Positions 17,110-25,245 of a DNA stretch of 64,000 bases are shown here, in pieces. Source of the stretch: Allobosea sp. Root381 (GTDB lineage Bacteria > Pseudomonadota > Alphaproteobacteria > Rhizobiales > Beijerinckiaceae); assembly GCF_001429395.1 (NCBI RefSeq), contig NZ_LMJT01000001.1, positions 400,740 through 464,739 of the forward strand, given 5' to 3'. A model generated the notes under the pieces. It did no database searches. It had not been told where the DNA came from and was given only the letters and a program-made list of their open reading frames with translations. A program made the translations under genes and the position numbers. Positions within the stretch are counted from its first letter, which is position 1; each line of letters starts with the position of its first letter.

Positions 17110-18138
17110 ATGGGTGTCGTCGTCGCGTTCGAGGACAAGGAGACCGGAAAGGGCGCCGGGAATGCCCGGATCGAGGCCCTGGTCGATCTCGTGCGCGCCG
17201 ATATGGAGCGCGTCAATGCGATGATCCTGTCGCGCACCGGCTCCGACGTGACCATGATTCCCGAGGTCGCCAACCATCTGATCTCGTCCGGCGGCAAGCG
17301 GCTGCGGCCAATGCTGACGCTCGCGACGGCGGGCCTTAGCGGTTATCGCGGCGAGGGCCATGTCAAGCTCGCGGCCTCGGTCGAGTTCATGCATACCGCG
17401 ACGCTGCTGCATGACGACGTCGTCGACCAGAGCGACATGCGCCGCGGCAAGCTCGCCGCCCGCATGCTCTGGGGCAACGAGGCAAGCGTGCTGGTCGGGG
17501 ACTTCCTGCTCGGACAGGCCTTCCGGATGATGGTCGAGGTCGGCTCGCTGCGCGCGCTCGACATTCTGTCCACGGCCGCCGCCGTGATCGCGGAGGGCGA
17601 GGTGCTGCAGCTCTCGGTCGCCAAGAACACCGAGACCACCGAGGACGAGTATCTCGCCGTGATCCGCGGCAAGACGGCCGAGCTTTTCGCCGCCGCCTGC
17701 GAGGTCGGGCCTGTGATCGCCGAATCGCCCAAGGCCCATGCCGCTGCCTGCCGCAGCTACGGCCTCAATCTCGGCATCGCCTTCCAGCTGATCGACGATG
17801 CGCTGGACTATGGCGGCGTCGCGGCCAAGCTCGGCAAGAACACCGGCGACGATTTCCGCGAGGGCAAGATCACGCTTCCCGTCGTGCTCTCCTTCCGGCG
17901 CGGCAGCGCCGCCGAGCGCGCCTTCTGGAAGCGCACGCTGCAGGACGGCGAGATCCGCGACGGCGATCTCGAGGAGGCGCGGGCGATCATGAAACGCCAT
18001 CGCGCGCTCGACGACACGATCGAGCGGGCCGAGCACTACGCCAAGATGGCCAAGGACGCGCTCGGGCTGTTCCCGGACTCGCCGATGAAGCGGGCGCTGA
18101 ACGAGACGGTCGATTTCTGCGTCGCACGCGCGCACTGA
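17110..18138 (+). CDS. ispB: Polyprenyl diphosphate synthase (octaprenyl-type)
   Basis: A 342-residue trans-isoprenyl diphosphate synthase that extends farnesyl diphosphate to the ubiquinone side chain. The two Asp-rich motifs are present: LLHDDVVDQSDMRRG (first, near residue 107) and LIDDALDY (second). The GGKRLRP substrate-binding segment is near residue 62. ATG 17110 is preferred over 17083 because of GGAG upstream. The chain length (octa- or deca-prenyl) cannot be told from sequence; alphaproteobacteria generally make Q10, so the ispB symbol is by family only. Confidence 0.92.
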   Translation: MGVVVAFEDKETGKGAGNARIEALVDLVRADMERVNAMILSRTGSDVTMIPEVANHLISSGGKRLRPMLTLATAGLSGYRGEGHVKLAASVEFMHTATLLHDDVVDQSDMRRGKLAARMLWGNEASVLVGDFLLGQAFRMMVEVGSLRALDILSTAAAVIAEGEVLQLSVAKNTETTEDEYLAVIRGKTAELFAAACEVGPVIAESPKAHAAACRSYGLNLGIAFQLIDDALDYGGVAAKLGKNTGDDFREGKITLPVVLSFRRGSAAERAFWKRTLQDGEIRDGDLEEARAIMKRHRALDDTIERAEHYAKMAKDALGLFPDSPMKRALNETVDFCVARAH

Positions 18139-18598
18139 GCGCTCAAGGTTTCCCGACGCGGAAGGCGCGTCCTCTCTCCGTCATGGTCGGGACACGCCCG
18201 ACCATGCGGCGGAGCCCACACCAAAAGCCCCGGCCGGCTGCCGCCGCAGGGTTTTCGCATGGCACGCCCGAAAGGGGATGCGCGGAGCCGGGCGGCGCGC
18301 GGGCCTGGCCGCGAGCCGAAGTCGAAGGTCGATGTCGAAGGTCGATGCGACGCTGGCCTTGGCGCCGCCCGGCTCCGCGCGCGGGGATTTTGGGACGGCG
18401 AAGGGCCTCGTCCTTGCCTTGGGACGAGACGACCGCGCCACCTCCGCACGCTCCGGCCCGCGACGGCCGGAACCTTGCGGAACCCGCTCCTGCACCCGGC
18501 CGCACGACGCCTCGCGACAGCCCCCTTGGTCGGTCACAGCGCGTGCAGAATAGGCACCGCCCAAGGCGGCGGGGATAAGTTCGCCTACGCGCGCCCGG
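18139..18598. other. Intergenic region with inverted repeats between convergent genes
   Basis: Several frames are open because of high G+C but none looks like a protein. Structures seen: a palindrome CATGGTCGGG/CCCGACCATG at 18182-18206, of the type also found near 63.3 kb; a perfect 19-base inverted repeat at 18280-18298 and 18362-18380; and a tandem GTCGAAGGTCGAT duplicated near 18322-18347. No known RNA was recognised. Confidence 0.6.
18280..18380. repeat. Perfect 19-base inverted repeat with 63-base spacer
   Basis: GCGCGGAGCCGGGCGGCGC at 18280-18298 is exactly reverse-complementary to 18362-18380. The spacer carries a short tandem repeat (GTCGAAGGTCGAT twice). It would form a large stem-loop in either transcript. 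Confidence 0.85.
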
Positions 18599-19345
18599 TC
18601 ACAGCGCCCTCAGCGGCGTCATGATCGGCTTGCCGTCCGGGGCCATCGACATGGCCGCCTGGACCGCGAAGACGCTGGCGACCATGGCAGGCTCGATCGT
18701 CGCTGCGGGACTGCCGTGACAGACCAGGCACCCGCGCTGCATCACGGCGATCGCGTCGGCGAAGCGGGCGGCGACGTTGAGGTCATGCAGCACGACGAGC
18801 GTCGTCAGCCCCCGCTCCCGGGTCGCGCCGAGCACGATCTCCATGACCGCGAGCTGGTGGCGGATGTCGAGCGCGCTGATCGGCTCATCGAGCAGCAGCA
18901 GCGCCGGCTCCGAGGCGAGCGCCTGGGCGAGGAAGACGAGCTGGCGCTGGCCGCCGCTCAGCTCGCCGAGATAGCGCGAGGCGAGCGCCATCAGGCCGAG
19001 ATCGTGCAGCACGGCCTCGACCGCATCGAGATCGGCGGCGCCGACGCGCAGGCCCAGCCGGCCGAGGCGCCCGAGCAGCACCGTCTCCAGCACGGTCAGC
19101 GCCGTGCGGCCGGCAATGTCCTGCGGCATGTAGCCGATGCGCGACGGCCGCATCGGCGTACCGTCGAAGGCGATGCTGCCGCCATGCGGCATCACCCCGG
19201 CGATCGCCTTGATCAGCGACGACTTGCCGGAGCCGTTCGGGCCGATCACGGCGAGCACCTCTCCGGCCTCGGCCACGAGATCCAGTCCCGGAATCACCTC
19301 GGTCGCGCCGTAGCGCACGGTCAGGTCCTTGACGGTCACCCTCAC
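18599..19345 (-). CDS. Iron-chelate type ABC transporter ATP-binding protein
   Basis: A 248-residue ATPase of the FecE/BtuD/HmuV group. Walker A is GPNGSGKSSLIKA, the signature is LGELSGGQRQLVF, Walker B is LLLLDEPISALD, and the switch histidine is in VVLHDLN. Role: energises import by the FecCD-type permease encoded just upstream, with which it overlaps by four bases (ATGA). Substrate is a metal chelate or corrinoid by family; not resolved further. Confidence 0.93.
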   Translation of the reverse strand: MRVTVKDLTVRYGATEVIPGLDLVAEAGEVLAVIGPNGSGKSSLIKAIAGVMPHGGSIAFDGTPMRPSRIGYMPQDIAGRTALTVLETVLLGRLGRLGLRVGAADLDAVEAVLHDLGLMALASRYLGELSGGQRQLVFLAQALASEPALLLLDEPISALDIRHQLAVMEIVLGATRERGLTTLVVLHDLNVAARFADAIAVMQRGCLVCHGSPAATIEPAMVASVFAVQAAMSMAPDGKPIMTPLRAL

Positions 19346-20487
19346 CAGAAAGCCCTCCTGTTGCGCATGATCAGCCAGATGAAGAACGGCACGCCGACCA
19401 GCGACGTGACGATGCCGATCGGGACGATCGCCCCCGGCAGGACCGTCTTGCTCGCGATCGAGGCGGCCGAGAGCAGCAGCGCCCCGTAGAGCGCGGACGC
19501 CGGCAGGAAGCTGCGCTGGTCCTCGCCGACGAGCATGCGCGCGATGTGGGGCGCGACCAGCCCGACGAAGCCGATCGTGCCGACGAAGGCGACCGCGACG
19601 CCGGTGAGCGCCGAAATGAGCGCGAAGGAGCGCAGCCTGAGCCGGCGGACGTCGACGCCGAGCCCGCGGGCGCGCTCGTCGCCGAGCTTCAGCGCCGTCA
19701 GCCGCCAGGCATCCGCGACAAGGACGGGCAGGCAGAGGACGAGCACGGCGGAGATGATCCAGAGCTTGCTCCAGCTCGCCTTCTGCAGGCTGCCGAACAG
19801 CCAGAAGACGATCTGCTGCAGCGCCTCTGGCGAAGCGACGAACTGCAGCAGCGCCAGCAGGGCCTGAAACAGGAAGAGCAGCGCGATTCCCGCCAGCAGC
19901 AGCATCTGGGGCGAGGAATCGCGCGACGAACCGATGCCGTAGACGCCGGCGCAGGCCAGGCAGGCGAAGAGGAAGGCCATCAGCGGAATGGCATAGGCCT
20001 CAGGCACCGGCAGCATGACGCCGAGCACGATCACCAAGGCCGCGCCGAAGCCGGCCCCGGCCGAGACGCCGAGCGTATAGCTGGACGCCAGCGGGTTGTT
20101 CAGGATGGTCTGCATGATTGCGCCCGACAGCCCCAGTGCCGCCCCGACGACGAGCGCGACGAGCGCCGTCGGCAGCCGGATCGACCAGACGATGGCGTCC
20201 ACCGTGCGGTCCTGCGCCAGGCCGAGGACGGACGCGGCGACATCGCTCACCGACAGCAGCGCCGGGCCGGTCGCGACGTCCAGCACCAGCCCGAGCACGG
20301 CGCAGGCCGCTCCGAACAGGAGCACGGCGGCCCGGCGCCAGGCCATCGCAGCGTAGAGCTGCGCGATCTCGCCTTGGCGGCCACGCACATCGCGGGAAGC
20401 GGTTCGCGGCACCGGCGCGGCGAGGCGTTCGGCCGGTGAAGGCGGCAAGGAAGCAGGGCGGGGAAAACGCATGAGATCGACGGACAT
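19342..20487 (-). CDS. FecCD-family ABC transporter permease
   Basis: A 381-residue permease with a roughly 50-residue cytosolic N-terminal extension, then about ten hydrophobic segments. Family segments include AALGLSGAIMQTILNNPLA, FVGTIGFVGLVAPHIARMLV and PIGIVTSLVGVPFFIWLIM. Role: membrane channel of a BtuCD/FhuB-type importer for iron-siderophore, haem or cobalamin. It lies between the binding protein gene (65-base gap) and the ATPase. Confidence 0.93.
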   Translation of the reverse strand: MSVDLMRFPRPASLPPSPAERLAAPVPRTASRDVRGRQGEIAQLYAAMAWRRAAVLLFGAACAVLGLVLDVATGPALLSVSDVAASVLGLAQDRTVDAIVWSIRLPTALVALVVGAALGLSGAIMQTILNNPLASSYTLGVSAGAGFGAALVIVLGVMLPVPEAYAIPLMAFLFACLACAGVYGIGSSRDSSPQMLLLAGIALLFLFQALLALLQFVASPEALQQIVFWLFGSLQKASWSKLWIISAVLVLCLPVLVADAWRLTALKLGDERARGLGVDVRRLRLRSFALISALTGVAVAFVGTIGFVGLVAPHIARMLVGEDQRSFLPASALYGALLLSAASIASKTVLPGAIVPIGIVTSLVGVPFFIWLIMRNRRAFW

Positions 20488-20552
20488 GGGCCGCTCCTGA
20501 TCAGGGTGAGAACCGCCCCTTGCAGCCTCACGGGCCGCAAGGGGCCGGCGCG

Positions 20553-21668
20553 TCAGGGCTTGAGCGACAGCATCCAGGTGCCGCCGAACGGGATGGGCAG
20601 GAATTTTTCGTGATAGGCCCTGAAATTCGCGACCGGATCGACATCCGCGAAGGCGTCCGGATAGAGCTGCTTGGCGATGTACTGCATCGCGACGAAGTCA
20701 TAGAGCGTGCGGGCCAGGCCATGCTCGATGGCGCTGATCTCGCCGGCCTTGACCGCCTTGATGTCCGCCCAGCCCGGGCGCTGCGTGTAAGGCCTGAGGC
20801 TGGCGCGGGTTTCTTCGGGCGCCACGTCGTAGCCGGTGCGGACCGCCTTGGTCTTGCCGACCCATGACGACGAGGCGAACAGGATGAGGTCGGGATTGCC
20901 AGCGATGACAGCTTCCGCATTGAGCGGCCCCCAGGGCCCCGGGATCTTGCCCGTCGCGAGGTTGGTCGCCCCGAGCGCGGTGATGATCCCGCCCCACATG
21001 GTGTTGTTGTAGGTGTTGCCGATCGTATCTGCGCCGTCGCGGCCGAGCTCGACATAGACGGTCTTCGTCGCAGCGCCCGCCGCCTTGGCCTTCGCGACGC
21101 GGGCAAGGATGTCATCGTATTCGCGCTTGTAGATGGTCGCGAGCTCTTCGGCCCGCGCTTCCTGGCCCATCACCTTGCCGATGGCGCGCGTCGAGGCGAG
21201 ATGCCGGTCGAGGCGCTGGGCGTTGTAGTCGATGATGACGACGGGGATCCCGGCGCCTTCGATCTGCTCCATCTGCGTCTTGGTTGCCTTGTAGCCCCAG
21301 TCCGACATCAGGAGCACGTCGGGCTTCAGGCCGATCACCTTTTCGGCGCTGAAGCTGCCGTCGTCGCTGTGGCCGATGTCCGGCATCGCGGCGAGGTTCG
21401 GGATCACCGTCTTGTAGCGGTCGAAGATCAGGGGCCGCCAGCCTTCCCAGGGCGCTCGCGAGATGCCGACGACCTTCTGCCAGCCGGCGACGCCGGCGAC
21501 CGCGGTGAATTCCTCGAAGTTGAAGTTCACGGCGACGCGCTTGACCGGCAAATCGACGACGACCTTGCGGCCGAGCGCATCGGTGACCTCGGTCGGGGCG
21601 GCGAGCGCGGCCGTGGAGCACCCGGCCAGGGCCAGGGCGCAAAAAAGCGATTTGAGAGAGCTGAGCAT
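20553..21668 (-). CDS. Metal-chelate ABC transporter periplasmic binding protein
   Basis: A 371-residue solute-binding protein of the FepB/BtuF (helical backbone) class. The mature part begins PTEVTDALGRKVVVDLPVKRV and includes LKPDVLLMSDWGYKAT and GNPDLILFAS. The N-terminus MLSSLKSLFCALALAGCSTA contains both a lipobox-like LAGC and a plausible signal peptidase I site (AALAA/P), so it may be a lipoprotein or soluble. Start ATG 21668 is chosen for the signal sequence. It precedes the permease and ATPase genes. The ligand is unknown. Confidence 0.9.
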   Translation of the reverse strand: MLSSLKSLFCALALAGCSTAALAAPTEVTDALGRKVVVDLPVKRVAVNFNFEEFTAVAGVAGWQKVVGISRAPWEGWRPLIFDRYKTVIPNLAAMPDIGHSDDGSFSAEKVIGLKPDVLLMSDWGYKATKTQMEQIEGAGIPVVIIDYNAQRLDRHLASTRAIGKVMGQEARAEELATIYKREYDDILARVAKAKAAGAATKTVYVELGRDGADTIGNTYNNTMWGGIITALGATNLATGKIPGPWGPLNAEAVIAGNPDLILFASSSWVGKTKAVRTGYDVAPEETRASLRPYTQRPGWADIKAVKAGEISAIEHGLARTLYDFVAMQYIAKQLYPDAFADVDPVANFRAYHEKFLPIPFGGTWMLSLKP

Positions 21669-21896
21669 ATCGATGTCCTCGTGACGGCGGTGGCGCTCGC
21701 CTAAGGAAAGCGCCGGTCTGTCCGGGGCAGCGGGAGGGGTGCGCAAGCCGCGGCTGGAGCGGCGGCGCGTCTGCGGCGTGCCGACCGATCCGGTTAGGCG
21801 GGCTGCGCTTCCGGCCCGGTCGATGCGGCTCGATCGCGCATCACGGGCGTCCCCTTCCGATACCCGGCCACGCCCCGTCAGGGTGCGCGGCGGGCG

Positions 21897-22280
21897 TCAG
21901 GCGCGGGACGGCGGCGCTCGAGGATTGGCGGGGGATCGGCCGCCGACATAGCCCTGGGGCGTATCGAGCTGGCGCGCGAAGGCGACGCGGTCGACGTCGC
22001 GATAGACGACCGCGACATGGGTATCCGAGGTCGGGACGAGGACGTTCGATGCGAGCGCACAGGCCGTCCGGCAATGCTCCATCATGTCGGGCTGCCCGGC
22101 TTCCTGGCCGGAAGCACCGCCCTGCGCGCCCGGATCATGCGAGCCCAGCGGCGAACAGAGCGTCATGCCGAGGCTTTGCGCCAGCACCCGGTCGGCCGCA
22201 TGGGCTCCCGAGGCCAGGCCCGCGACGACCGCCTGCAGGACGAGCAGATAGGCAGCCGCTATGGCGACCCATCCACGCAT
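21897..22280 (-). CDS. DUF2946-like exported small protein
   Basis: A 127-residue protein with one N-terminal hydrophobic segment (RGWVAIAAAYLLVLQAVVAG) and a Cys/His/Asp/Met-containing middle (LCSPLGSHDP, PDMMEHCRTACAL). The Pro/Arg tail ends NPRAPPSRA. This resembles DUF2946 proteins, small exported proteins often found beside TonB-dependent or other metal uptake genes. Here it is the first gene upstream of the metal-chelate ABC genes on the same strand (228-base gap). The CxxxC plus Met/His content suggests metal binding; this is inference. Confidence 0.72.
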   Translation of the reverse strand: MRGWVAIAAAYLLVLQAVVAGLASGAHAADRVLAQSLGMTLCSPLGSHDPGAQGGASGQEAGQPDMMEHCRTACALASNVLVPTSDTHVAVVYRDVDRVAFARQLDTPQGYVGGRSPANPRAPPSRA

Positions 22281-22328
22281 CCCGGTTCTGTGGCGGCCAT
22301 AGGGCAAGCGCTGCACTCCTTGCCCCAA

Positions 22329-22356
22329 GCGATAGCACTCCGCTGCCAACCGTCAA
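22329..22356 (-). promoter_or_regulatory. Candidate sigma-70-like promoter for the DUF2946/ABC genes
   Basis: On the minus strand TTGACG (22356-22351) and TATCGC (22334-22329) are separated by 16 bases, about 50 bases before the ATG at 22280. No Fur-, Irr- or RirA-type operator was recognised with confidence. Confidence 0.35.
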
Positions 22357-23003
22357 ATGCGATAGCGCAAATTGCGGGTTGAGCCTGCGTCTGCGGGGCG
22401 CTGCCATCGCCCCTCGCGCCGCCTCCTGGGATGTGCATCGCCATGTACATGATGCCGCAGGATTGAATTTTATATAGATCAGATCACAAAGATGCCGGAT
22501 TTTATGCCCATAGGGCGCACCATTCGATAAACAACGACACGAGACGGAGATCAAAAATCTTTGACGTAAAGTAACATCAACACACAATACCCGAACATAA
22601 TTCGGGGCCACTGCCTACAACTGCGATCCGTCCGCTTGCGATCCCAGTTTTTTCCTTCGTGACGCCTGTTCACGTTGTCGACCGCGATGCGGTCATCGCT
22701 TCCGGCGCCCCGGTCAAGCTCAATGCCTTCGCTTCCCCAGAGCTTCCCCCTTCCGCCATCCCGCCGGGCCAGTGGAGTTGCGATCCGTCGCAGGCTCGCT
22801 GCTTTCCCGAGGGCCGGCCGGCAAGGAAACACATCGCTTGATGCCGCAATGCGTGCGGCTGCCCCTTCATCGCAGTTGAGTGGCGCGCTCGTTCCCCTCG
22901 AACCAGGCCGCCGAACAGCACCAAGTCAGAAGATCAGCCGATCCGGCCGCCGCTCGCCCGGCGCCGCGAAGGCCAGGCTTGACCCTTCCCCGGAGTAGAC
23001 CCC
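22357..23003. other. Divergent intergenic region with an AT-rich core
   Basis: No convincing gene. Bases about 22450-22620 are markedly AT-rich for this genome (for example TTTTATATAGATCAGATC near 22468) and hold a small inverted repeat CCCGAA-N5-TTCGGG near 22589. It lies between the metal ABC/DUF2946 unit and a cell-wall hydrolase gene, so it probably carries promoters for both; the AT-rich core could also be foreign DNA. Confidence 0.5.
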
Positions 23004-23870
23004 ATGACGCGCATCGCCCTTGCGGCGCTGCTCGCGCTCACGGCTTTCGTCGTGCCGCCGGCCCATATCACGCCAACCACCTTGCCCATCCATTCCGAGG
23101 CATCTCTCGGGAGCGACAGCGATACGCAGCGCATCGGCATCGAGCCCGTTCACCTGAACGCCACCGATGGCGACGAGATCCGGGTCGACGAGCCCGACGA
23201 CTGGTCCGGCCTGATCTCCGGCCGCTTCGCGCTCCACCTGGCCCCCCGCACGGACGGCGACGCTGGCCCGTCCGAGGCGTCGCCGCCCCGGAGCGCGCGC
23301 CTGCAGAACAGCGAGGGAGCGACGCCGCCGATTTCCGTGCCCGCCCGGCGCTCGGTGACGCCTATCAGCCACCGCACCATCATCGCCGCGCTGACGCCGC
23401 TCGCCTGGCCGGAATCGCGCGAGCCCCCGCCGGAGCCGCAACAGATCTATGCCGGGCTGATCAAGCCCGAGAAGCGCGCGCAGGAGCAGCGCTGCCTGGC
23501 CGAGGCGGTCTATTTCGAGGCCCGTTCGGAAGGGGAGGACGGGCAGGCCGCCGTAGCCCAGGTCGTGCTCAACCGCGTCATGAGCGGGCGCTATCCGGAC
23601 ACCGTCTGCGGCGTCGTCTACCAGAACCGCCACCGCAAGCTCGCCTGCCAGTTCACCTTCGCCTGCGAGGGCAAGTCTCTGCGCATTACAGAGCCCGAGC
23701 CATGGCAGCTGGCCGAGCGGATCGCGCGCGAGGTCTATGAGGGCAAGATCTATCTCGAGGATGTCGGCGCCTCGACGCATTACCATGCCGACTACGTCCA
23801 TCCTCACTGGGCCAAGAAGCTGAAGAAGATGGACGTGATCGGCCGGCACATCTTCTACAGATACGGATGA
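23004..23870 (+). CDS. SleB-family cell wall hydrolase
   Basis: A 288-residue protein with a hydrophobic N-terminus (MTRIALAALLALTAFVVPP, signal or anchor), a long variable linker (residues 30-150), and a C-terminal Hydrolase_2 (SleB-like) domain. That domain starts at RCLAEAVYFEARSEGEDGQ and continues through VAQVVLNRVMSGRYPDTVCGVVYQN, CQFTFACEG and GASTHYHADYVHPHW. The Glu in EAVYFEAR is the expected catalytic residue of this lysozyme-like fold. Role: periplasmic peptidoglycan cleavage; in alphaproteobacteria such proteins are not sporulation-related. Confidence 0.9.
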   Translation: MTRIALAALLALTAFVVPPAHITPTTLPIHSEASLGSDSDTQRIGIEPVHLNATDGDEIRVDEPDDWSGLISGRFALHLAPRTDGDAGPSEASPPRSARLQNSEGATPPISVPARRSVTPISHRTIIAALTPLAWPESREPPPEPQQIYAGLIKPEKRAQEQRCLAEAVYFEARSEGEDGQAAVAQVVLNRVMSGRYPDTVCGVVYQNRHRKLACQFTFACEGKSLRITEPEPWQLAERIAREVYEGKIYLEDVGASTHYHADYVHPHWAKKLKKMDVIGRHIFYRYG

Positions 23871-23880
23871 GCCTGCTGGT

Positions 23881-24060
23881 CAACACGTCGTCTGTCCGGG
23901 GCTTCGCGTCAGCGAAGAGCGCGCAGCCCAGAACCGATGCCCCTTTGCGACGAGCGCGCGCTGTCCATGAGCCATGCGATGAAAGGCATTGGTTCTGAGG
24001 TTCGGAACTCCGGCCTGCGGCCTGCCCAGGAATGGCGGCGCGGTTCCGCTGGAAGCCTGT
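23881..24060. repeat. Dispersed intergenic repeat, long type (copy 1)
   Basis: Diverged copy of the sequence at 34830-34990: shared blocks include GCAGCGAAGAGC-like, CCCAGAACCGAT, GCTGTCCA.GAGCCA and CCTGCGGCCTGCCC in the same order and spacing. It lies between the hydrolase gene and the end of ispE; no gene seen in 23871-24137. Confidence 0.7.
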
Positions 24061-24137
24061 GCCTGTTGCGCATGCCTCGGTACCGGATGCAGCCTGTCCG
24101 GGATGACGTGGTGTTTCGCAAGCGATCTCGGCGGACG

Positions 24138-25025
24138 TCAACGCAGCAGCGTCGCCTTGATCCACCAGTCGGGCCGCAGCCGGCGGAGCGCCCTGCCCGC
24201 GGCGGCGCTCGTGCGGCAGTCGTCGAAGAGGGCGAAGCAGGTCGCGCCGGAGCCCGACATCCGGGCGAGCCGGCAGCCCGGCAGCGCGCGCAGCTCGGCG
24301 AGCACGCTATCGACGATCGGCGCGACCTGGCGGGCAGGTGCTTCAAGGTCGTTGCCGCTGACGGCAAGCGTCGCGATCAGGCCGGCGGCGCTGTCGGCGA
24401 CGGCTGGAGCCTCTCCCCCCGCCCCCGGCCCCGCCTGCCCGGCCTGAAGACCGAGCGCCCTGAACACCGCCACCGTCTCGACCGGCACGCCGGGATTGAC
24501 CAGCAGCGCGAAAAGCGGCGGCAGCTTCAGGGCCGGCCCCAGCCTCTCGCCGATACCGGCCATGACGCGGGCGCGCGAATCGAGGCAGACCGGCACGTCG
24601 GCGCCGATCCGTGCCGCCGCGCGCAGCAGCGCCGGGTCGTCGGGCGCAAGCCCGTTCAGCCGCGCGAGCAGGCGCAGCGCCCCCGCCGCATCGGCCGACC
24701 CGCCGCCGATGCCGGACGCGACCGGCAACCGCTTGACCAGATGGAAGCGGCCCATCCGGAGCGCAGCGCCCCTTCCCGCAACCTCGCCGGCGAGCATGCG
24801 CGCGGCGCGGAGCACGAGATTGCCGTCATCGACGGGGAGGCCCTGCCCTCGAGGCCCGCTGAGCGTCAGCGAGAGCTCGGCCCCCGCTTCGAGCGAGAGC
24901 GCATCGCCGACGCCGGCGAAGGCGACCAGGCTGTCTAGCTCGTGATAGCCGTCGGCGCGCCGGCCGAGGACGCGCAGCGTCAGGTTGATCTTGGCGCGGG
25001 CGCGGGTCGTCAGCAGGGCGGGCAC
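24138..25025 (-). CDS. ispE: 4-diphosphocytidyl-2-C-methyl-D-erythritol kinase
   Basis: A 295-residue GHMP-family kinase of the MEP isoprenoid pathway, phosphorylating CDP-methylerythritol in the cytoplasm. Seen: [20 protein letters not shown] at the start, the ATP-binding glycine loop [19 protein letters not shown] near residue 97, and a C-terminal [12 protein letters not shown]. Length is normal. It is followed on the same strand by no close gene; upstream lies a TPR protein gene with a 220-base repeat-filled gap, an arrangement (TPR protein then ispE) common in Rhizobiales. Confidence 0.96.
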   Translation of the reverse strand: MPALLTTRARAKINLTLRVLGRRADGYHELDSLVAFAGVGDALSLEAGAELSLTLSGPRGQGLPVDDGNLVLRAARMLAGEVAGRGAALRMGRFHLVKRLPVASGIGGGSADAAGALRLLARLNGLAPDDPALLRAAARIGADVPVCLDSRARVMAGIGERLGPALKLPPLFALLVNPGVPVETVAVFRALGLQAGQAGPGAGGEAPAVADSAAGLIATLAVSGNDLEAPARQVAPIVDSVLAELRALPGCRLARMSGSGATCFALFDDCRTSAAAGRALRRLRPDWWIKATLLR

Positions 25026-25094
25026 GCTAATTCTGCTTCATGCTGGAAGAGCCGCCCCGGCCTCAGGCAGCTTGCGATCGCGTCGATCTGCACT

Positions 25095-25206
25095 TCCCGT
25101 CGTTGCTTCGCTGCGCTCGCAATGACGGGACTGCGGGCATTTCAGAGCAACCTCATCGGTCCTGGGTTCCGGGCTCTTCGCTGGCGCGAAGCCCCGGAAT
25201 GACGGG
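25095..25206. repeat. Two fragments of dispersed intergenic repeats
   Basis: 25099-25129 matches the right arm of the CATTGCGAGC-type repeat (GCTTCGCTGCGCTCGCAATGAC). 25163-25206 is a short palindromic unit GGGTTCCGGGCTCTTCGC/GCGAAGCCCCGGAATGAC, also found near 39.7 and 45.4 kb. Confidence 0.75.
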
Positions 25207-25245
25207 CGGAAGTAATGGCGAGGCGACGAAGGCAGCGAAGGGGCC

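Noticed and set aside
18243..18598. Several overlapping open frames suggesting hypothetical proteins
   Set aside because: All are Arg/Ala/Pro-rich, lack ribosome sites and cross strong inverted repeats.
21669..21896. Possible cobalamin riboswitch before the metal-chelate binding protein
   Set aside because: The B12-box and the conserved core around GCCACTG-type sequence were looked for on the minus strand and not found.
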